From contig JANPYM010000003.1 in NCBI GenBank assembly GCA_025890175.1, positions 678,405 to 742,404 of the forward strand: a stretch of DNA of 64,000 nucleotides, written 5' to 3'. The notes under the pieces were generated by a model. It searched no databases, had not been told where the DNA came from, and saw nothing but the letters and a program-made list of their open reading frames with translations. Both the position numbers and the translations under genes were made by a program. The DNA comes from Ciborinia camelliae (taxonomy: Eukaryota > Ascomycota > Leotiomycetes > Helotiales > Sclerotiniaceae). Below, piece by piece: positions 48,671-59,923 of the stretch. Numbering within the stretch: the first letter of the stretch is position 1; every line of letters starts with the position of its first letter.

Positions 48671-50453
48671 CTAATCATCACCCCCAATTCCCAATCCCAA
48701 AAATGTCAATAGCGCAACATTCATGCCAGCAACCACAAACCAAAGCAGCCACGCCACCCCTATAACCACCCACCCATTAGCCAAACTAACCATCCCCTCT
48801 CCCCCATTCTCTCCCATTTCTCCCTCCTCCCCCCTCAAACCATCACCCAAAACCCCCACCACCCCATCCCTACCACCAACATCAACTCTAACCCTCATAT
48901 ACCTATCAAAACTCGTATACCAAACCAAAGGAAACGTAATAAAGATCAACGAAACCGAAAGCACCACATTACACGCATTCAACGCATCAGCGAGCCCTCT
49001 CCGACCCGTCGCTGCAGCAACACTAACCGCCGGAACAATAGAAATAAATCTCGTAACCAGCCTTCGCCAAAAAGGCGAAAGATGCCAATCCATGGCGCCC
49101 TCACAAATAAGCTGTCCCGCCATCGTCGCGACGATTCCCGCGCTCACCCCCGAGAACAACAATCCCACCGCAAAGATGGTTCCTGCTGCGTGTCCCATCG
49201 TATTCACGAAAAGATGATACATGCCTTGTAAATCGGCGTCTTGATCGGCTTCCGATAAACTCGCTGCGGCCACGATCAAGATGGCCGAATTGACAAAACT
49301 GGCGACGACGAGGAGGGTAATGCAAAGTTCGGTGATGGTATAGGACATGCAAGATTTGATGGCAGATAATGTTGGACGGTAGAGCATGATTGCGAATTGG
49401 GAGTCGGAGATGCGAGCCTCGTGGTATTTTTCATTCTGGTGATCGAATTCACGCATGCGGGCTTGGACGAGACCGGAACCGAGGTAGATTGTATGAGGCA
49501 TAAGGTTTCCACCTAGAATCGCACAGGATTGGAAGAGGCTGATGATATTGAATTAGCAGCGAAGAAAGTATGAGATAGGAGTGCTCGCCCTTGACCCATG
49601 AACAATGTTCTAGAGGGGAGTAGACCCTTGAAGACTTCACCGGCTGGGGCCGAGATAAATGAAAGTTCTATACAGAACATTATGAATATTGAAACGACGA
49701 ATACGGAGATGAACATCTCAAAGACTCGTAAACGTCGTATAGAGCCATCTGGTTTATAAAACAACAAAATGAAAAGAGTGTCTGAAACTGATATCACACA
49801 TCCGGCTGTCAGAGTGATCTTAGGATTGAGTAGATTGAGTGCAATAGCTGTGCCGATCACCTGAGTGAAATAAGATATCTGTATATATAGAAGGGGGTGA
49901 GAATAAAGGTACTTGTCCAATATCAGTACATATGATAGCAGCCTCTGCCAGAATGTATAAAGCGATATTCAACCAAGGATGCAAATGAGCTCGATTCATC
50001 TGAGCCAAGTCCATACCAGTCACACATCCTAGCTTTGTTGAGAGCGCCTACTTTTTCATTAGCACATATCCAGCTCCGATTCTTCATCCCCTGAGAAAAA
50101 CCGACCTGAAGAAATACAGCTACAAGGTTAGAAAATGCCACTGCACTGAGTAATTTATACTTAAATTTAGCACCTGCTGTTAAATCTGACTGGTAGTTAT
50201 CAGGATCGATATATGCAACGCTGATGATGGCACCTGGCCCTATGAATTTCGCAAACTTCCATAGCAATTCTGCTACTCGTTGCGCATATCGTAGAGGGAG
50301 GGACGCTTGGGGGAAACGCGAATTTGAGGAAGAATCTTCAGGTTCACTGTTGGTCACTACGATGATGCTTGATTTTCTCTCGATGGAATGTTTCGACTTG
50401 AGACTGCAATCTGTAGGTTCGGCCAAGGAAATATGAATCCCGGGTTGATCCAT
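48671..50453 (-). CDS. NRAMP-family divalent metal transporter
   Basis: Four exons (50106-50453, 49913-50047, 49589-49860, 48671-49538) give 540 residues. After a cytosolic N-terminus of about 65 residues, TM1 carries FIGPGAIISVAYIDPDNYQ; the metal-binding DPGN of bacterial and yeast NRAMPs reads DPDN (83-86) here. QMNRAHLHPWLNIALYILAEAAIICTDIGQ and the TM6 segment GGNLMPHTIYLGSGLVQ (MPH at 265-267) confirm the family. These proteins import Mn2+, Fe2+ and similar ions with protons across the plasma or endosomal membrane. Intron 3 begins GC rather than GT (GG|GCGAGC) and ends CAG. It is the only frame-preserving solution and rebuilds GQGLFQSCAILGG. A low-complexity Gly/Glu loop (GGRDGVVGVLGDGLRGEEGE) lies before the last helix. 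Confidence 0.9.
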
Positions 50454-51041
50454 ACTTGATTATATTTGAGAACTACTCAAGAGGTTGAACATCCCTCATA
50501 ATCATATCTTGAAGTATACGAAGAGCCATATCGCGGATTTTACAGCTTGATATGAATTTGCCAACAGGTTTCCATCGACACCCACGTCTGTCACCCCAAA
50601 GGCTTCATTATACCAAGGCATTTGCAATTGAATTCTCTGATCGCTGGATAAATGGAAGACTGTAGTGATGTGTGGTGGGACAACATCGCCAAGTTCTTCA
50701 GCTCAATTCCACATTCTGCCATCGCGAGCCGCACCGATGTTTTCCCTGCTCTTCTCTAAGGGACTGAGAACATGTGATGAGTATTGATCACTAGATAAAA
50801 TGCAGTGAAACTTTAGGCACTCGGCTTCCTTGTAATGTAATGTAATAAAGTTCAAGAACCAAAGAAAACATTGTGCCGTTTCTTCGGGCAGAGGTAGGAT
50901 TGCATTCGCATTCACATGGCGGTCTCATGCCATTCTTTTGATTATTCGTTGTGGAATTAATAGCTAAATTGACTGGCACGAGGTATCTCCATTCGACAGT
51001 GATGGGCATAGGTTAATTTCATATACTCGAGTAGATTAAGA
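50454..51041. other. intergenic, no gene seen
   Basis: Spacer between the NRAMP gene's promoter side and the 3' end of the exchanger gene, both on the minus strand. It contains no repeat, RNA or supported open frame. Confidence 0.45.
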
Positions 51042-52254
51042 TCACTGCCGAATGATAAAGAACTCACCCAGCAAAAATACCAAATACAAGCCCACCAATG
51101 CCCAACCCATCCATCTTCGGGCCCCCACGAATACGACCCCGCAAAGCATTACACTAGACCCCCACATACAAGCCACCTCGAAAATCCCCAAGCTCTCTTT
51201 CAAAGCCTCTAGATCACCAACTAGAAAGAGGAGACCCGCACATAATGATAATAGAAAAATGTTTGAGCCAGCCGTGTTCGCTACGATGATTCCTCCCTGC
51301 CTTTTCTTCCCGGAAAGTATGGCAACGAGTTTTTCTGGAAGAGTCGTTGCTAGTGAAAGGACGGTGGTGCCGAGCGTGGTCGTGGATAGAGAAAGTGACG
51401 TTGCAAGAGAGGTAAGGCTATGAGATAGAATATAGCCGGAGAGGGAAAGCGCGAGGAGACCTAGTACAAGATGTACGATATGGTAAAGAGTTGAATGAGG
51501 TATTTTGCGTAGAGTCTTCTTGGGATCATTCTCCAAGCTGAGTTCTTCGCTTTCTTCTTCAAAAAGTTCTCGTTCTGGAAGGGTTTCATAGTCATAATTA
51601 GTCCGTGACATGGTTTGTAGTCTAGTGCTACCCGAGGGTATTGGAGAATGTGACTTTTCAAAGGCAGTCTCATCAAACTCCCTTTCATCTGAAGAAGTAT
51701 CGCTGTCACTATCCGAATCATCTTTCGGCGCTGCCACGATTCCTTTATATATTGCATATGCTATCGAGGCGACATATATTCCGAAGGCAGCGATGAGCGT
51801 CGCTCCTACAATTCTTCCCAAAGATTCGAAGAAAAGGATGAAAATCGAAAAGAGAGTAGTAATGATAAAAAGGACGGTGGTATAAATCTTTGAGCTTCGA
51901 TCAAATGTAATAGAGGTGGGGCAAAAGATAAGACCTAGGGAGAATGCACCTAGGATATTCGAGATGGATGATCCAATGATGTTACCAATTGCGAGTGAAG
52001 ATTGATGTTGTGATATGGCGGCAACAACCACAATGAGCTATTCTTGTCAGTTTACTCATACTAGTCTGAATTTTCTCACATACTTCTTCCCATTCCGCAC
52101 CTGCAGTGAGCAACGCAATCAATGTTGGTGATACATCTAGTCGAGTTGCCAGTTTGGCGGTGTTGTCAATGAATTTGTCGGCACCAAATTCAAGGACAAA
52201 GAGACCACTGATGAAAGCTGCGATATTAAAAGCGATATTATCGAAATCTAACAT
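51042..52254 (-). CDS. CaCA-family Ca2+/cation exchanger
   Basis: Two exons (52084-52254, 51042-52037) give 388 residues. Both alpha-repeats of the Na+/Ca2+ exchanger superfamily are present. Alpha-1 is SPTLIALLTAGAEWEEL plus GNIIGSSISNILGAFSLG (about 42-92). Alpha-2 is LGTTVLSLATTLPEKLVAIL plus VANTAGSNIFLLSLCAG (279-325). The acidic residues in AEWEEL and TLPEKL are the expected ion ligands. About 10 membrane spans surround an acidic central loop (DDSDSDSDTSSDE) that could be regulatory. Such antiporters move Ca2+ or related cations across internal or plasma membranes. I start at MLDFDNIAFN; an open frame continues upstream to 52527 with poor coding character, so a short additional 5' exon is possible. 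Confidence 0.85.
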
Positions 52255-52859
52255 CTTATCTGGTTGCTCGGGATTATTTGAAAGAATCTTTTGGGAGTAA
52301 GAAGCTGCGCGAGAGAAAGGTATCTGTAAGTACTCGAGTACTTTCATCAAGCAAGAAAGAAAGATCAACAACCGAGATTCGCAAAGTCTGTACGAGCCCC
52401 AGATGAAAGAACATCTCATATAGCTGTCAATACCCGCAGGAAAGATAGGATAATAGTTTAATACAACACAAAACATCAAAGCTAACGGGTACCAACAGAT
52501 TTTGCGCAACGATGTATCACACGGCACATAGCCGTTCCAAGACCCCTAGGGGTTAAAGATATATGATCGTTACATTCTATGTTATACAGTACATTATGTA
52601 TGGCTTTAGTTATTGAGTCGTGAGATGGACAAATTACTCCGATTATCTCAATACCCTGAACTTTCTATCATCATCATCCTGAAAAAACGGATGGAAACTA
52701 CATAGCCAAGGAGACTCCGTCATTCTGAAAATTTCCCGAATTGTTCATTACCCAATCCAAGTCCCATCCCAACTCCCTATCAATATCTCCTTTGAAGACG
52801 AGAGCTTGTCAAAGCCTCGAATTGTTCTTCAAACCCCCATTTTCACAAGAAGGCCACCC
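52255..52859. other. intergenic, possible 5' exon of the exchanger
   Basis: The minus frame continues upstream of 52254 through ILSNNPEQPDK and an acceptor-like CTTACAG, so part of this stretch may be a 5' exon or leader of the exchanger gene. The rest shows no feature. Confidence 0.35.
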
Positions 52860-53902
52860 TTAAACCCCTGCTTCAACGGCCGACATTCCTAAACTCCAAT
52901 CGATCTGAGCATGTTCCCCATGTCTCTCATTCAACCACTCATTCGTCTTCTTGAAATGGCCACAATCAAACCACCCCCTACTCGCACTCAACGGACTAGG
53001 ATGTACACTCAGCAACACACAATGTTTCTTTTTATCCACCTTCGCCACTCTCTTTCCTGCCGGATTTCCCCATGCCAAAAACACCACTCCATTTGTTCGC
53101 TTAAGAGCAACCGTATCTATAACCTTCTGAGTGAATTTCTCCCATCCATGGTTTGCATGGGAATTGGCTTGGTGAGCTCGAACGGTAAGACAGGTATTGA
53201 TGAGGAGGACACCGCGATCTGCCCAGGGAGTAAGGAGACCACCATTATTTGGAGGAGGCTTGAAGTCTGGGTAGTCTTTCACGAGGGCTTTGAATATGTT
53301 TTTGAGTGAGGGTGGAGCAGGTGTAGGGGCGCGGACGGAGAAACAGAGACCGTGGGCTTGATTGAAATTATGGTATGGATCTTGACCGATGATTACGGCT
53401 TTGACGGTATTGAAAGGTGTATGTCTTGACCTATTTATTTGACATAATTAGCTACTTGACACTCAAATTGAATAGAAATGAGTGACCGGCGCAAGGATAA
53501 GATATAATGAAGGAATAAATACCAAGAATAAACATCTTCCATGGGTGGAAATATCTTATCCTTCCCCTCCAATTCCTTCTTCAAAAACTTCTTCAAGTCT
53601 AAAAACTCTTTCCCAACAATCTCATCTTTTAACACTGCCAACCAGCTCTCATGAAGTGTTTCAATCTCCAATTTTAACAGATCTTTCTGTTCATCTGTCA
53701 ATGTAGCTACCCATTTTTCTTTATTGAACTTCAATGCTACTGCTACTGGAGCTGGTTCAACAGTTTCCGTAGAGGTAACGGTGACTTTGGTGGTTGAAGA
53801 AACAGTTTTTGGTGGACCAAAGAATGAGGTAATTGATCCGTTTGCTCTAGGCTTCTTAGCATCATTGGTGAGATTTGTGGTTAATTTGCGTTTGAGAGAC
53901 AT
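52860..53902 (-). CDS. UNG1: uracil-DNA glycosylase (family 1)
   Basis: Two exons (53523-53902, 52860-53430) give 316 residues. The glycosylase signature motifs are intact: GQDPYH (142-147) with catalytic D144, GLLLINTCLTVR-type strand near 202-211, and HPSPLS (270-275) with the leucine-loop region. It removes uracil from DNA, starting base excision repair. The N-terminus has a basic nuclear-type segment (KRKLTTNLTNDAKKPR) and ITSFFGPPK (about 24-32), which resembles a PCNA-interacting (PIP) box as in other UNG proteins. An in-frame upstream ATG at 53941 adds MILVRCRQIPIPI, basic and without acidic residues, which could encode a mitochondrial form. The intron (GTATTT..AATAG) splits the codon for W127. 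Confidence 0.94.
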
Positions 53903-54455
53903 GATGGGAATGGGAATTTGGCGACAACGGACCAAGATCATGGAAAGGATATTTTGAAGAATGTTGGTATGGGTATGATATTATATGAAATGCCCATAAA
54001 AGTGAGGTGAGGGTGAGGTTTATGGGAATCCAAATTTTGAGCTCTGTTGGGTCAGAGCATATGATGCGGTTCGGTTCGCGTCAGGGAAGCCTTCGACGCG
54101 TAAAGTTCAACTGGGATACGCGAGGTCAGCGCAAGTGGTGGGTAGGTGGGGTAAGGTATGTTAAGCTAAAAGAGAGGGGAGAAGAGAGAAGATACATGAC
54201 AATAACAATGACAAGGACAATGACAATCTAGCTTCAATAAAGTCATAATTTGAATTTCTTTTCTTTTCGTTTGTTTGTTTTCAAGTCTTGAATATATTAA
54301 TGCTATTCGAGTGATCTTATTGTCTATGATCTCTAAAACTATACAAGTGTCCAAAGAACCGCTCAAAATCGCTATGCAATCAAACAAAGTTGGTAGTACA
54401 TTTCCGTTTCCTTTTATACGCCCCAATTAAGCAAAAAGGGGAGATTTTTGTTCCA
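53903..54455. other. intergenic, no gene seen
   Basis: Promoter and leader side of UNG1 and 3' side of the carrier gene. ACAATGACAAGGACAATGACA short repeats lie at about 54198-54230. No other feature. Confidence 0.45.
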
Positions 54456-55884
54456 TCATTCGGTTCCTCGCTTTCGTTCCGCTTTCTCATTCACGCTTCT
54501 GAATGCTCTCTTCCCTACTTCATAACAACTGATCATAATCGCACATGCTGGAGCGACCTTCAAAGTCCTGGCTACCCATCCCCTCCATAAGCCTCCAATA
54601 CCCTCTTCTTTGAAAATGTGCATAAGAAACCTTGGCATGGATTGTTCTTCGGGGGCCAAGACCTTTTCAACCCCTATAGGTGTTTTCCCTGGTTCCTGAA
54701 AGATTTGTCTTCGTGTTTTTCCAACATCGAAAGGCATAGTCAAAATGGAAGCGACGGCTCCGGAAGTAGCTCCAGCAATGAAACTATCGAGGAATGTTGC
54801 TGTGTGATTTTCTCGACTTTGTGATCTGGTGCGTATCTGACTTCTGGAGGTATTCTTGTCATATGTTCTCCCTCGACCCCGCTCTCGTGCATCTGTCAAT
54901 GCCCCTCTTATGGATTCGTAACCCCACCAGTAAATTCCGGAAAATGGAACATCCCTCCAAAGTGTTAAAGTTAATCCTCGCCACAGAGACGTGTAGCCGT
55001 GAAGCGAAACCATTTCACCAACGCTTTTTACAGTTTCTGAAAAGTGCGCTCCCCCAGTTGCCTGACTAGCCTGCATTCTTGTTCTAAACATTTCGATCGG
55101 ACTGACCACCGCGGCAGCTATAGTTCTAGCAGAGGCGCCGGCAGCAAGAGGGGCGTAATTATCATGGAACATTCGATTGACGGGACTTTGGCTGTTAAAT
55201 CGCAGCCAATCGTATCCTGTAAAGTAGATAATATTTGAAGGAACCGTCATAACCAAAGTAGGTGATAATCCCCGCCATAAAGTTGTGATCCCTTCATTCC
55301 GCGCAATCTTTCGCATGCCATCAAAGGTCGAATTAAATGTTTTCCTTTGTGTTTCTTCCACGACACATCCAACACCCTCCATTGCGCTCATTCTGGGTGC
55401 AGCCATACAACCATCGCTCGTTGTGCCGCTTGTAAAGAAGACTTCCCGGCAGCATGCTGTTATCCCTAGATTTGGTGGAAGTGTGCCGAAAGTTTGAGGG
55501 GACGCAAGAGCGGCTTTGCGAATCGCTATTAAGGGAGATTGAGAAGGTTGTGACTGTAGACGAACTCTAACAACATCCAAAGGAGTTACTATCATAAGAG
55601 TGTTAGCTGAAGTTGTGATGGGTGCGATGGATTTCATATTCTGGTGGCGTACCTAATAGTGATGTTAATAGACTTCCAGACATTGCCGAGATCATCTTTT
55701 GAGACGCGGTGATCTCGATATCAATATCCTCATCATTGCCCGTCATAGCTACAGTTCCCGATTCTCCAGGTATTAGGTCATCTCCATGTATTCTATCATG
55801 TCCTAAATGCTCATGTCCAAAATCTGTTGGGGGTTGGTCGGCCACAGGTGAAGGGCGACTATCCCAAAGACCGGCGCCGGACAT
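54456..55884 (-). CDS. MTM1: mitochondrial carrier, MTM1/SLC25A39-40 type
   Basis: Two exons (55653-55884, 54456-55588) are joined by a 64-nt intron, giving 454 residues. Three mitochondrial-carrier repeats carry the P-x-[DE]-x-x-[KR]-x-[KR] signature: TPLDVVRVRLQ (from residue 79), SPIEMFRTRMQ and MPFDVGKTRRQ. Between the first two helices a long matrix loop contains four cysteines (ACC..., DGC, GVGC), a hallmark of the SLC25A39/40-MTM1 branch. Animal SLC25A39 imports glutathione into mitochondria; yeast Mtm1 is needed for manganese loading of Sod2. The protein should lie in the inner mitochondrial membrane. The acidic N-terminal extension of about 65 residues (DDEDIDIEI-like) precedes the first helix. 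The symbol is by branch similarity, not by proven orthology. Confidence 0.88.
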
Positions 55885-56428
55885 AAAACTTTTTGTTTGT
55901 GTGGAATGACGTCGAATTGACGAATAATTTCGAGCGATATCGATGTAAGGTAAGGTAAGTTGAGGGTATTAAAATGAGAAGCAAGCAATCATCAACGTCG
56001 TTGAATCATTTGTATATCTTCGTCTTTCCCCTCACTTATGTTCTACTGAATATGATGATGTAAAATAAAACAGTAGCTCAATTTCTTATATCGTAAAAGT
56101 GAATAGACCACTTCTACCCGCGATCTCTCAAGGTGGTTCCAATTTTCTAATCGCAATCAAAGAAAATTTGGGAAAAGGAACCGAGCCGAGCGATAACGGA
56201 ACGGAACTTCCAGCGATAAGATGAATTCTTATGTCAGCAGTGATAGATAGCGCTGCAGCCTGCATCAATCAGCACTGCTAGGACTTTCTCTTAAATCAAT
56301 ACCTAGGTACTTATTAGTAACCTACCAGCTATTCACATCAGAGAAAAACATGAATATCCTACTGGTGAATATTTCCTAATTTGAATTCATCTCATCCTCA
56401 CCTACAATATCCATCTAAATTGTACACA
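55885..56428. promoter_or_regulatory. shared divergent promoter region
   Basis: This 544-base interval lies between the start codons of the MTM1-like carrier (-) and the F-box gene (+), so it must hold both promoters. I could not name specific binding sites. A CTAGGTAC/ACCTAGGTA motif occurs at about 56300. Confidence 0.5.
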
Positions 56429-58043
56429 ATGGATGACTCCAATCCCGAATTAGAAACATTCCGCAAGCAATGGAAGGAAGAAGTGACTAGAAGGACAAAC
56501 ACTACCCAATCACTTCCAAGTCCAGACACTCCTGTGGCTGGCCCTTCTAATTTGTCACAAAGACCCCCACGGCCAAAAAATATCTATGAAATCCCTAAAA
56601 CCGCAGACGAGGATAAAACTGATGAACCACAATCTTTACACTTCGATGGACCAAGTGGCACCGCCGAGGAAATAGACAATGATGATATTTATCCATACGG
56701 TAAGAAGATTGGCCTCAAGGAGCCACAGTCAGCTTTGGAACATTATGAAAAGGCGGTAGAGAGGGAAGGTCAAGGTAGTTTAGGAGAAAGTCTTGATCTC
56801 TACCGCAAAGCATTTCGAGTAAGTTTACCAGTCTCAACTGAACTCAATTTACAAAACTCTTATTGACAATCACAAGCTTGACGATCAAGTTGATCGAAAA
56901 TATAAGAACAAACATTTTCCACCTTCTGCCTTTCCGCCAAAACCTACCAATGCAAACCCATCGAACGCCTCTGTCACAGTACCTAATACCGCACACCACT
57001 CACTAGATGGGCCCCCACCGAGCATCAAACAATTGATAGAAAGCTTCTCAGGTTTATCAATTGAACGAGCACCACCTGAAATTGAGGGAACCCCGGCTCC
57101 TCCATGTCCCATTGCAGATTTACCCGATGAAATCCTTATACACATATTCAAGGAAGTGGCAATTCGGAATGTGGCAGAGTTTGCACGACTCTCACAAGTA
57201 TGTAAGCGCATGGCATATCTTGTAGCTACGGGAGAACAAATCTGGAAAAGGATATGTTTCGGTTCAGAATTCGGCTTCGGAGCAATGCATTATCAATGGC
57301 AAACAGACATCATGGGAGAGCCCCTCGATATAGAGTTTCAACGGCTCCTACCCTCAGAAGACTTGGATAAAGAACCCGCCTTATCAATAACCCTCAACAA
57401 TGACAATATAACCCGATCCCTACTACAATCAACCTATTCATCATCTTGGAAACAAATGTTCCGCCTCCGTCCGCGCATCCGTTTCAATGGCTGCTACATA
57501 AGCACTGTAAACTATATTCGACCCGGTCAAGCCTCTCCTTCAGCAGTAGCATGGAATTCCCCAGTCCACATTGTGACATACTATCGCTACCTCCGTTTCT
57601 TCCGCGACGGGACAGCAATCTCTCTTTTAACCACCACTGAACCCAGCGACGTCGTTCACCACTTAACTAAGGAGCTTGTCGAATACCATAGGAAGAACCA
57701 ATCTTCTCACCTCCCCTCCTCAGTGATTGCCGACGCTCGCCGCGGCCGCTGGTGCCTGTCCTCCCTCAACGATTCCCCTCCAGATTCAGCCCTCGAACCC
57801 TCTGTAAAAACTGGGGGATTGGAGGGTACAATATATGTGGAAACTGAAGGTGTCCATGAAAAATATTTGTATAGGATGGAGTTGAAAATGACTAGTGCAG
57901 GGAAGACAGTCAAAAACAACAAGTTGGCTTGGAATGGATTCTGGAATTATAATAAGTTGACGGATGACTGGGGGGAGTTTACATTGAGGAACGACAAGGC
58001 TTTCTTTTGGAGTAGGGTGAAGAGTTATGGGGTGGGCGCATGA
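56429..58043 (+). CDS. F-box protein, Pof7/Hrt3 (FBXO9-like) type
   Basis: Two exons (56429-56818, 56877-58043) give 518 residues. The N-terminal exon ends in SALEHYEKAVEREGQGSLGESLDLYRKAFR, the TPR-like helix pair found before the F-box in this family. The F-box is CPIADLPDEILIHIFKEVAI to QIWKRI (about 207-256). The C-terminal half (GCYISTVNYIRPGQ, TYYRYLRFFRDGTAISLLTT, KLAWNGFW and EFTLRNDKAFFWSRVKSYG) matches the FBXO9/Hrt3/Pof7 C-terminal domain. It should recruit substrates to an SCF ubiquitin ligase through Skp1; substrates are unknown here. The gene is transcribed divergently from the MTM1-like carrier. An upstream in-frame ATG at 56381 would add 16 residues. Confidence 0.9.
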
Positions 58044-58563
58044 TAAGGTTGGATCTTGTGATCTCAACATCAAGGTGCAGTAGCAAGGTTTTTACGTAGG
58101 TAGGCTGGATGCATATCAACCTCCCAACGGACGAGAAGATGCCCATAAACTATCTTCCCCCAACACATCTCGGCAAACATAGTGGCGCTGGATATATTAA
58201 GCTGTACAGACTATAATTTTCAGAAGGGTGAGTTCAATATCGACAGGGCGGCATTTAGGCGTTGCGTTTCGTATTGAAATGGGTGATAACCCAGAAAGAG
58301 GTGTTGAAATTGTGATATAAGATGATCGAAAATGAGTAATGATTATGATCCTGAGCATAGAATGAATAGAACATGCACAATACTCGTAAAACGACACTGC
58401 CCATTTACAATGGTATTTGAGATCTAAATTAATTCTTGGAGGCAGGGGGAAATTTCGGGGAATACGCCAAATGATTATCACTTATTATTGATTTCCTCCT
58501 TTTTGAGAACATTGGCAAAAAAACGAAGTCTCAAGATAACAAACTTAAAAGTCGACAAGATTT
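58044..58563. other. intergenic, no gene seen
   Basis: 3' region of the F-box gene and upstream region of the deformylase gene. The minus frame at 58197-58481 is Ile/Ser/Thr-rich and has no support. Confidence 0.45.
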
Positions 58564-58848
58564 ATGTCATCTTCAATCTTTCATCACCCAATTCTCCCTC
58601 TGAAACATTCCCCAAAGTCTAGAACAATGAACCAAACAAACACCATGCAATCCCGAATCATCGCCGGACAAAGACGTCACGTGCCCGATGACACCACGTT
58701 TCTAAAGGGTTCTCCTTCAAGCACTTGGGCCCACTACAAAAAAGTGATGGAAAGAGTCATCGATCGAATCTCGTCTGAATTGTTCAAGGACTTTAATGGC
58801 CAGCAAGTTGCCCTCAACGGCGATATCAAGACAGCTGGTAAAATCTAA
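58564..58848 (+). other. upstream ORF overlapping the deformylase start
   Basis: A 94-codon open frame (ATG at 58564; further ATGs at 58627 and 58645) ends at 58848, overlapping the first 53 bases of the deformylase gene in another frame. Its sequence (IAGQRRHVPDDTTFLKGSP, then YKKVMERVIDRISSELF) has protein-like composition but no recognised family. It may be a translated uORF that lowers deformylase translation, or an unrelated small gene or exon. Confidence 0.4.
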
Positions 58849-59923
58849 AGCCATATTCCTCCAAACAAGCAAAGCAAGGACCTTCTCCCTTTTTTCCAGA
58901 ACAACCGAGCCCGCGAAAAACTTCTCGCAACATCAACATCTGGCCTCAACGTCCAGACGTATTCCACTTGGTCGCAGGAACTTCTCAAGTTCGAGACCTC
59001 TTTCTCTGCTCAAGAAATCGACAAAAGCAGTCAAGATGGTTAAGGAAGATGAATATATCTTGACGCTCTCGTGCCCCGATCGTCCGGGCATCGTCCACGC
59101 AGTCACGGGATTCCTCTCCCAACATAATCTCAATATTGTCGATTCACAACAATTTGGAGATCCGACCAGCTTGAGGTTTTTCATGAGAGTGCATTTTGCT
59201 CCTGCTCCCTCCTCGACTTCTGCTTCGGCCGAGGCCAAGAAATTGAGCGTCGAGGAATTGAATGCAGCATTCGGGTCTATCGCTCAGGAAATGAGTATGG
59301 ATTTCCAACTCGATTCTTTGGCCAAGAAACCTCGAGTTTTGATCATGGTATCGAAAATCGGTCACTGTCTCAATGATCTCCTGTTCCGTCAAAGTATTTC
59401 TCAGTTGGGTATCGAGGTCCCTCTGATCGTATCCAACCATCCGGATTTCGAACCGTTGGCAAAAACCTACCAGATTCCCTTCCATCACCTCCCGGTGACG
59501 GCGGCGACAAAAGCAGAGCAGGAAGGCAAGATCTTGGAACTGGTCAAGGAGAACAACATCGATCTGATTGTGCTCGCGCGATACATGCAGGTGCTCAGCC
59601 CCACGTTGTGCACGGCGATGAGCGGGAAGATTATCAATATTCATCACTCGTTCCTGCCGAGCTTCAAGGGCGCCAAACCGTACCATCAGGCGTATGATCG
59701 CGGCGTGAAGATCATCGGGGCCACGGCACATTTCGTCACGAGCGATCTGGATGAGGGCCCCATCATCGAACAGAATGTCGTGCGCGTGGGTCATGGGCTT
59801 AGTCCCAAGGAGTTGACCCTCGAGGGTAGTAATGTGGAGAGTAATGTTTTGGCCACGGCCGTTAAGTGGGTTACGGAACGGAGGGTGCTTTTGAATGGTC
59901 ATAAGACGGTCGTTTTTAACTAG
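58796..59923 (+). CDS. formyltetrahydrofolate deformylase, mitochondrial
   Basis: Single exon, 375 residues. Residues 1-80 are rich in Ser, Arg and Lys and almost free of acidic residues (SKARTFSLFSRTTEPAKNF), as in a mitochondrial presequence. An ACT domain follows (EYILTLSCPDRPGIVHAVTG, about 86-170), then the formyltransferase fold (VLIMVSKIGHCLNDLL from 181). The catalytic triad of this fold is visible: N281 and H283 in NIHHSFLPSF, and D319 in SDLDEGPI. The enzyme (PurU type, 10-formyl-THF hydrolase) splits 10-formyltetrahydrofolate into formate and THF and so balances one-carbon folates. An internal Met at residue 81 (59036) sits exactly at the presequence/domain border and could give a cytosolic form. 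A uORF overlaps the start. Confidence 0.92.
   Translation: MASKLPSTAISRQLVKSKAIFLQTSKARTFSLFSRTTEPAKNFSQHQHLASTSRRIPLGRRNFSSSRPLSLLKKSTKAVKMVKEDEYILTLSCPDRPGIVHAVTGFLSQHNLNIVDSQQFGDPTSLRFFMRVHFAPAPSSTSASAEAKKLSVEELNAAFGSIAQEMSMDFQLDSLAKKPRVLIMVSKIGHCLNDLLFRQSISQLGIEVPLIVSNHPDFEPLAKTYQIPFHHLPVTAATKAEQEGKILELVKENNIDLIVLARYMQVLSPTLCTAMSGKIINIHHSFLPSFKGAKPYHQAYDRGVKIIGATAHFVTSDLDEGPIIEQNVVRVGHGLSPKELTLEGSNVESNVLATAVKWVTERRVLLNGHKTVVFN

Noticed and set aside
48723..49217. 164-residue plus-strand Pro/Thr-rich frame
   Set aside because: Antisense shadow of the NRAMP last exon.
59144..59902. 252-residue frame antisense to the deformylase
   Set aside because: Shadow of the well-supported plus-strand gene with its biased codon use.
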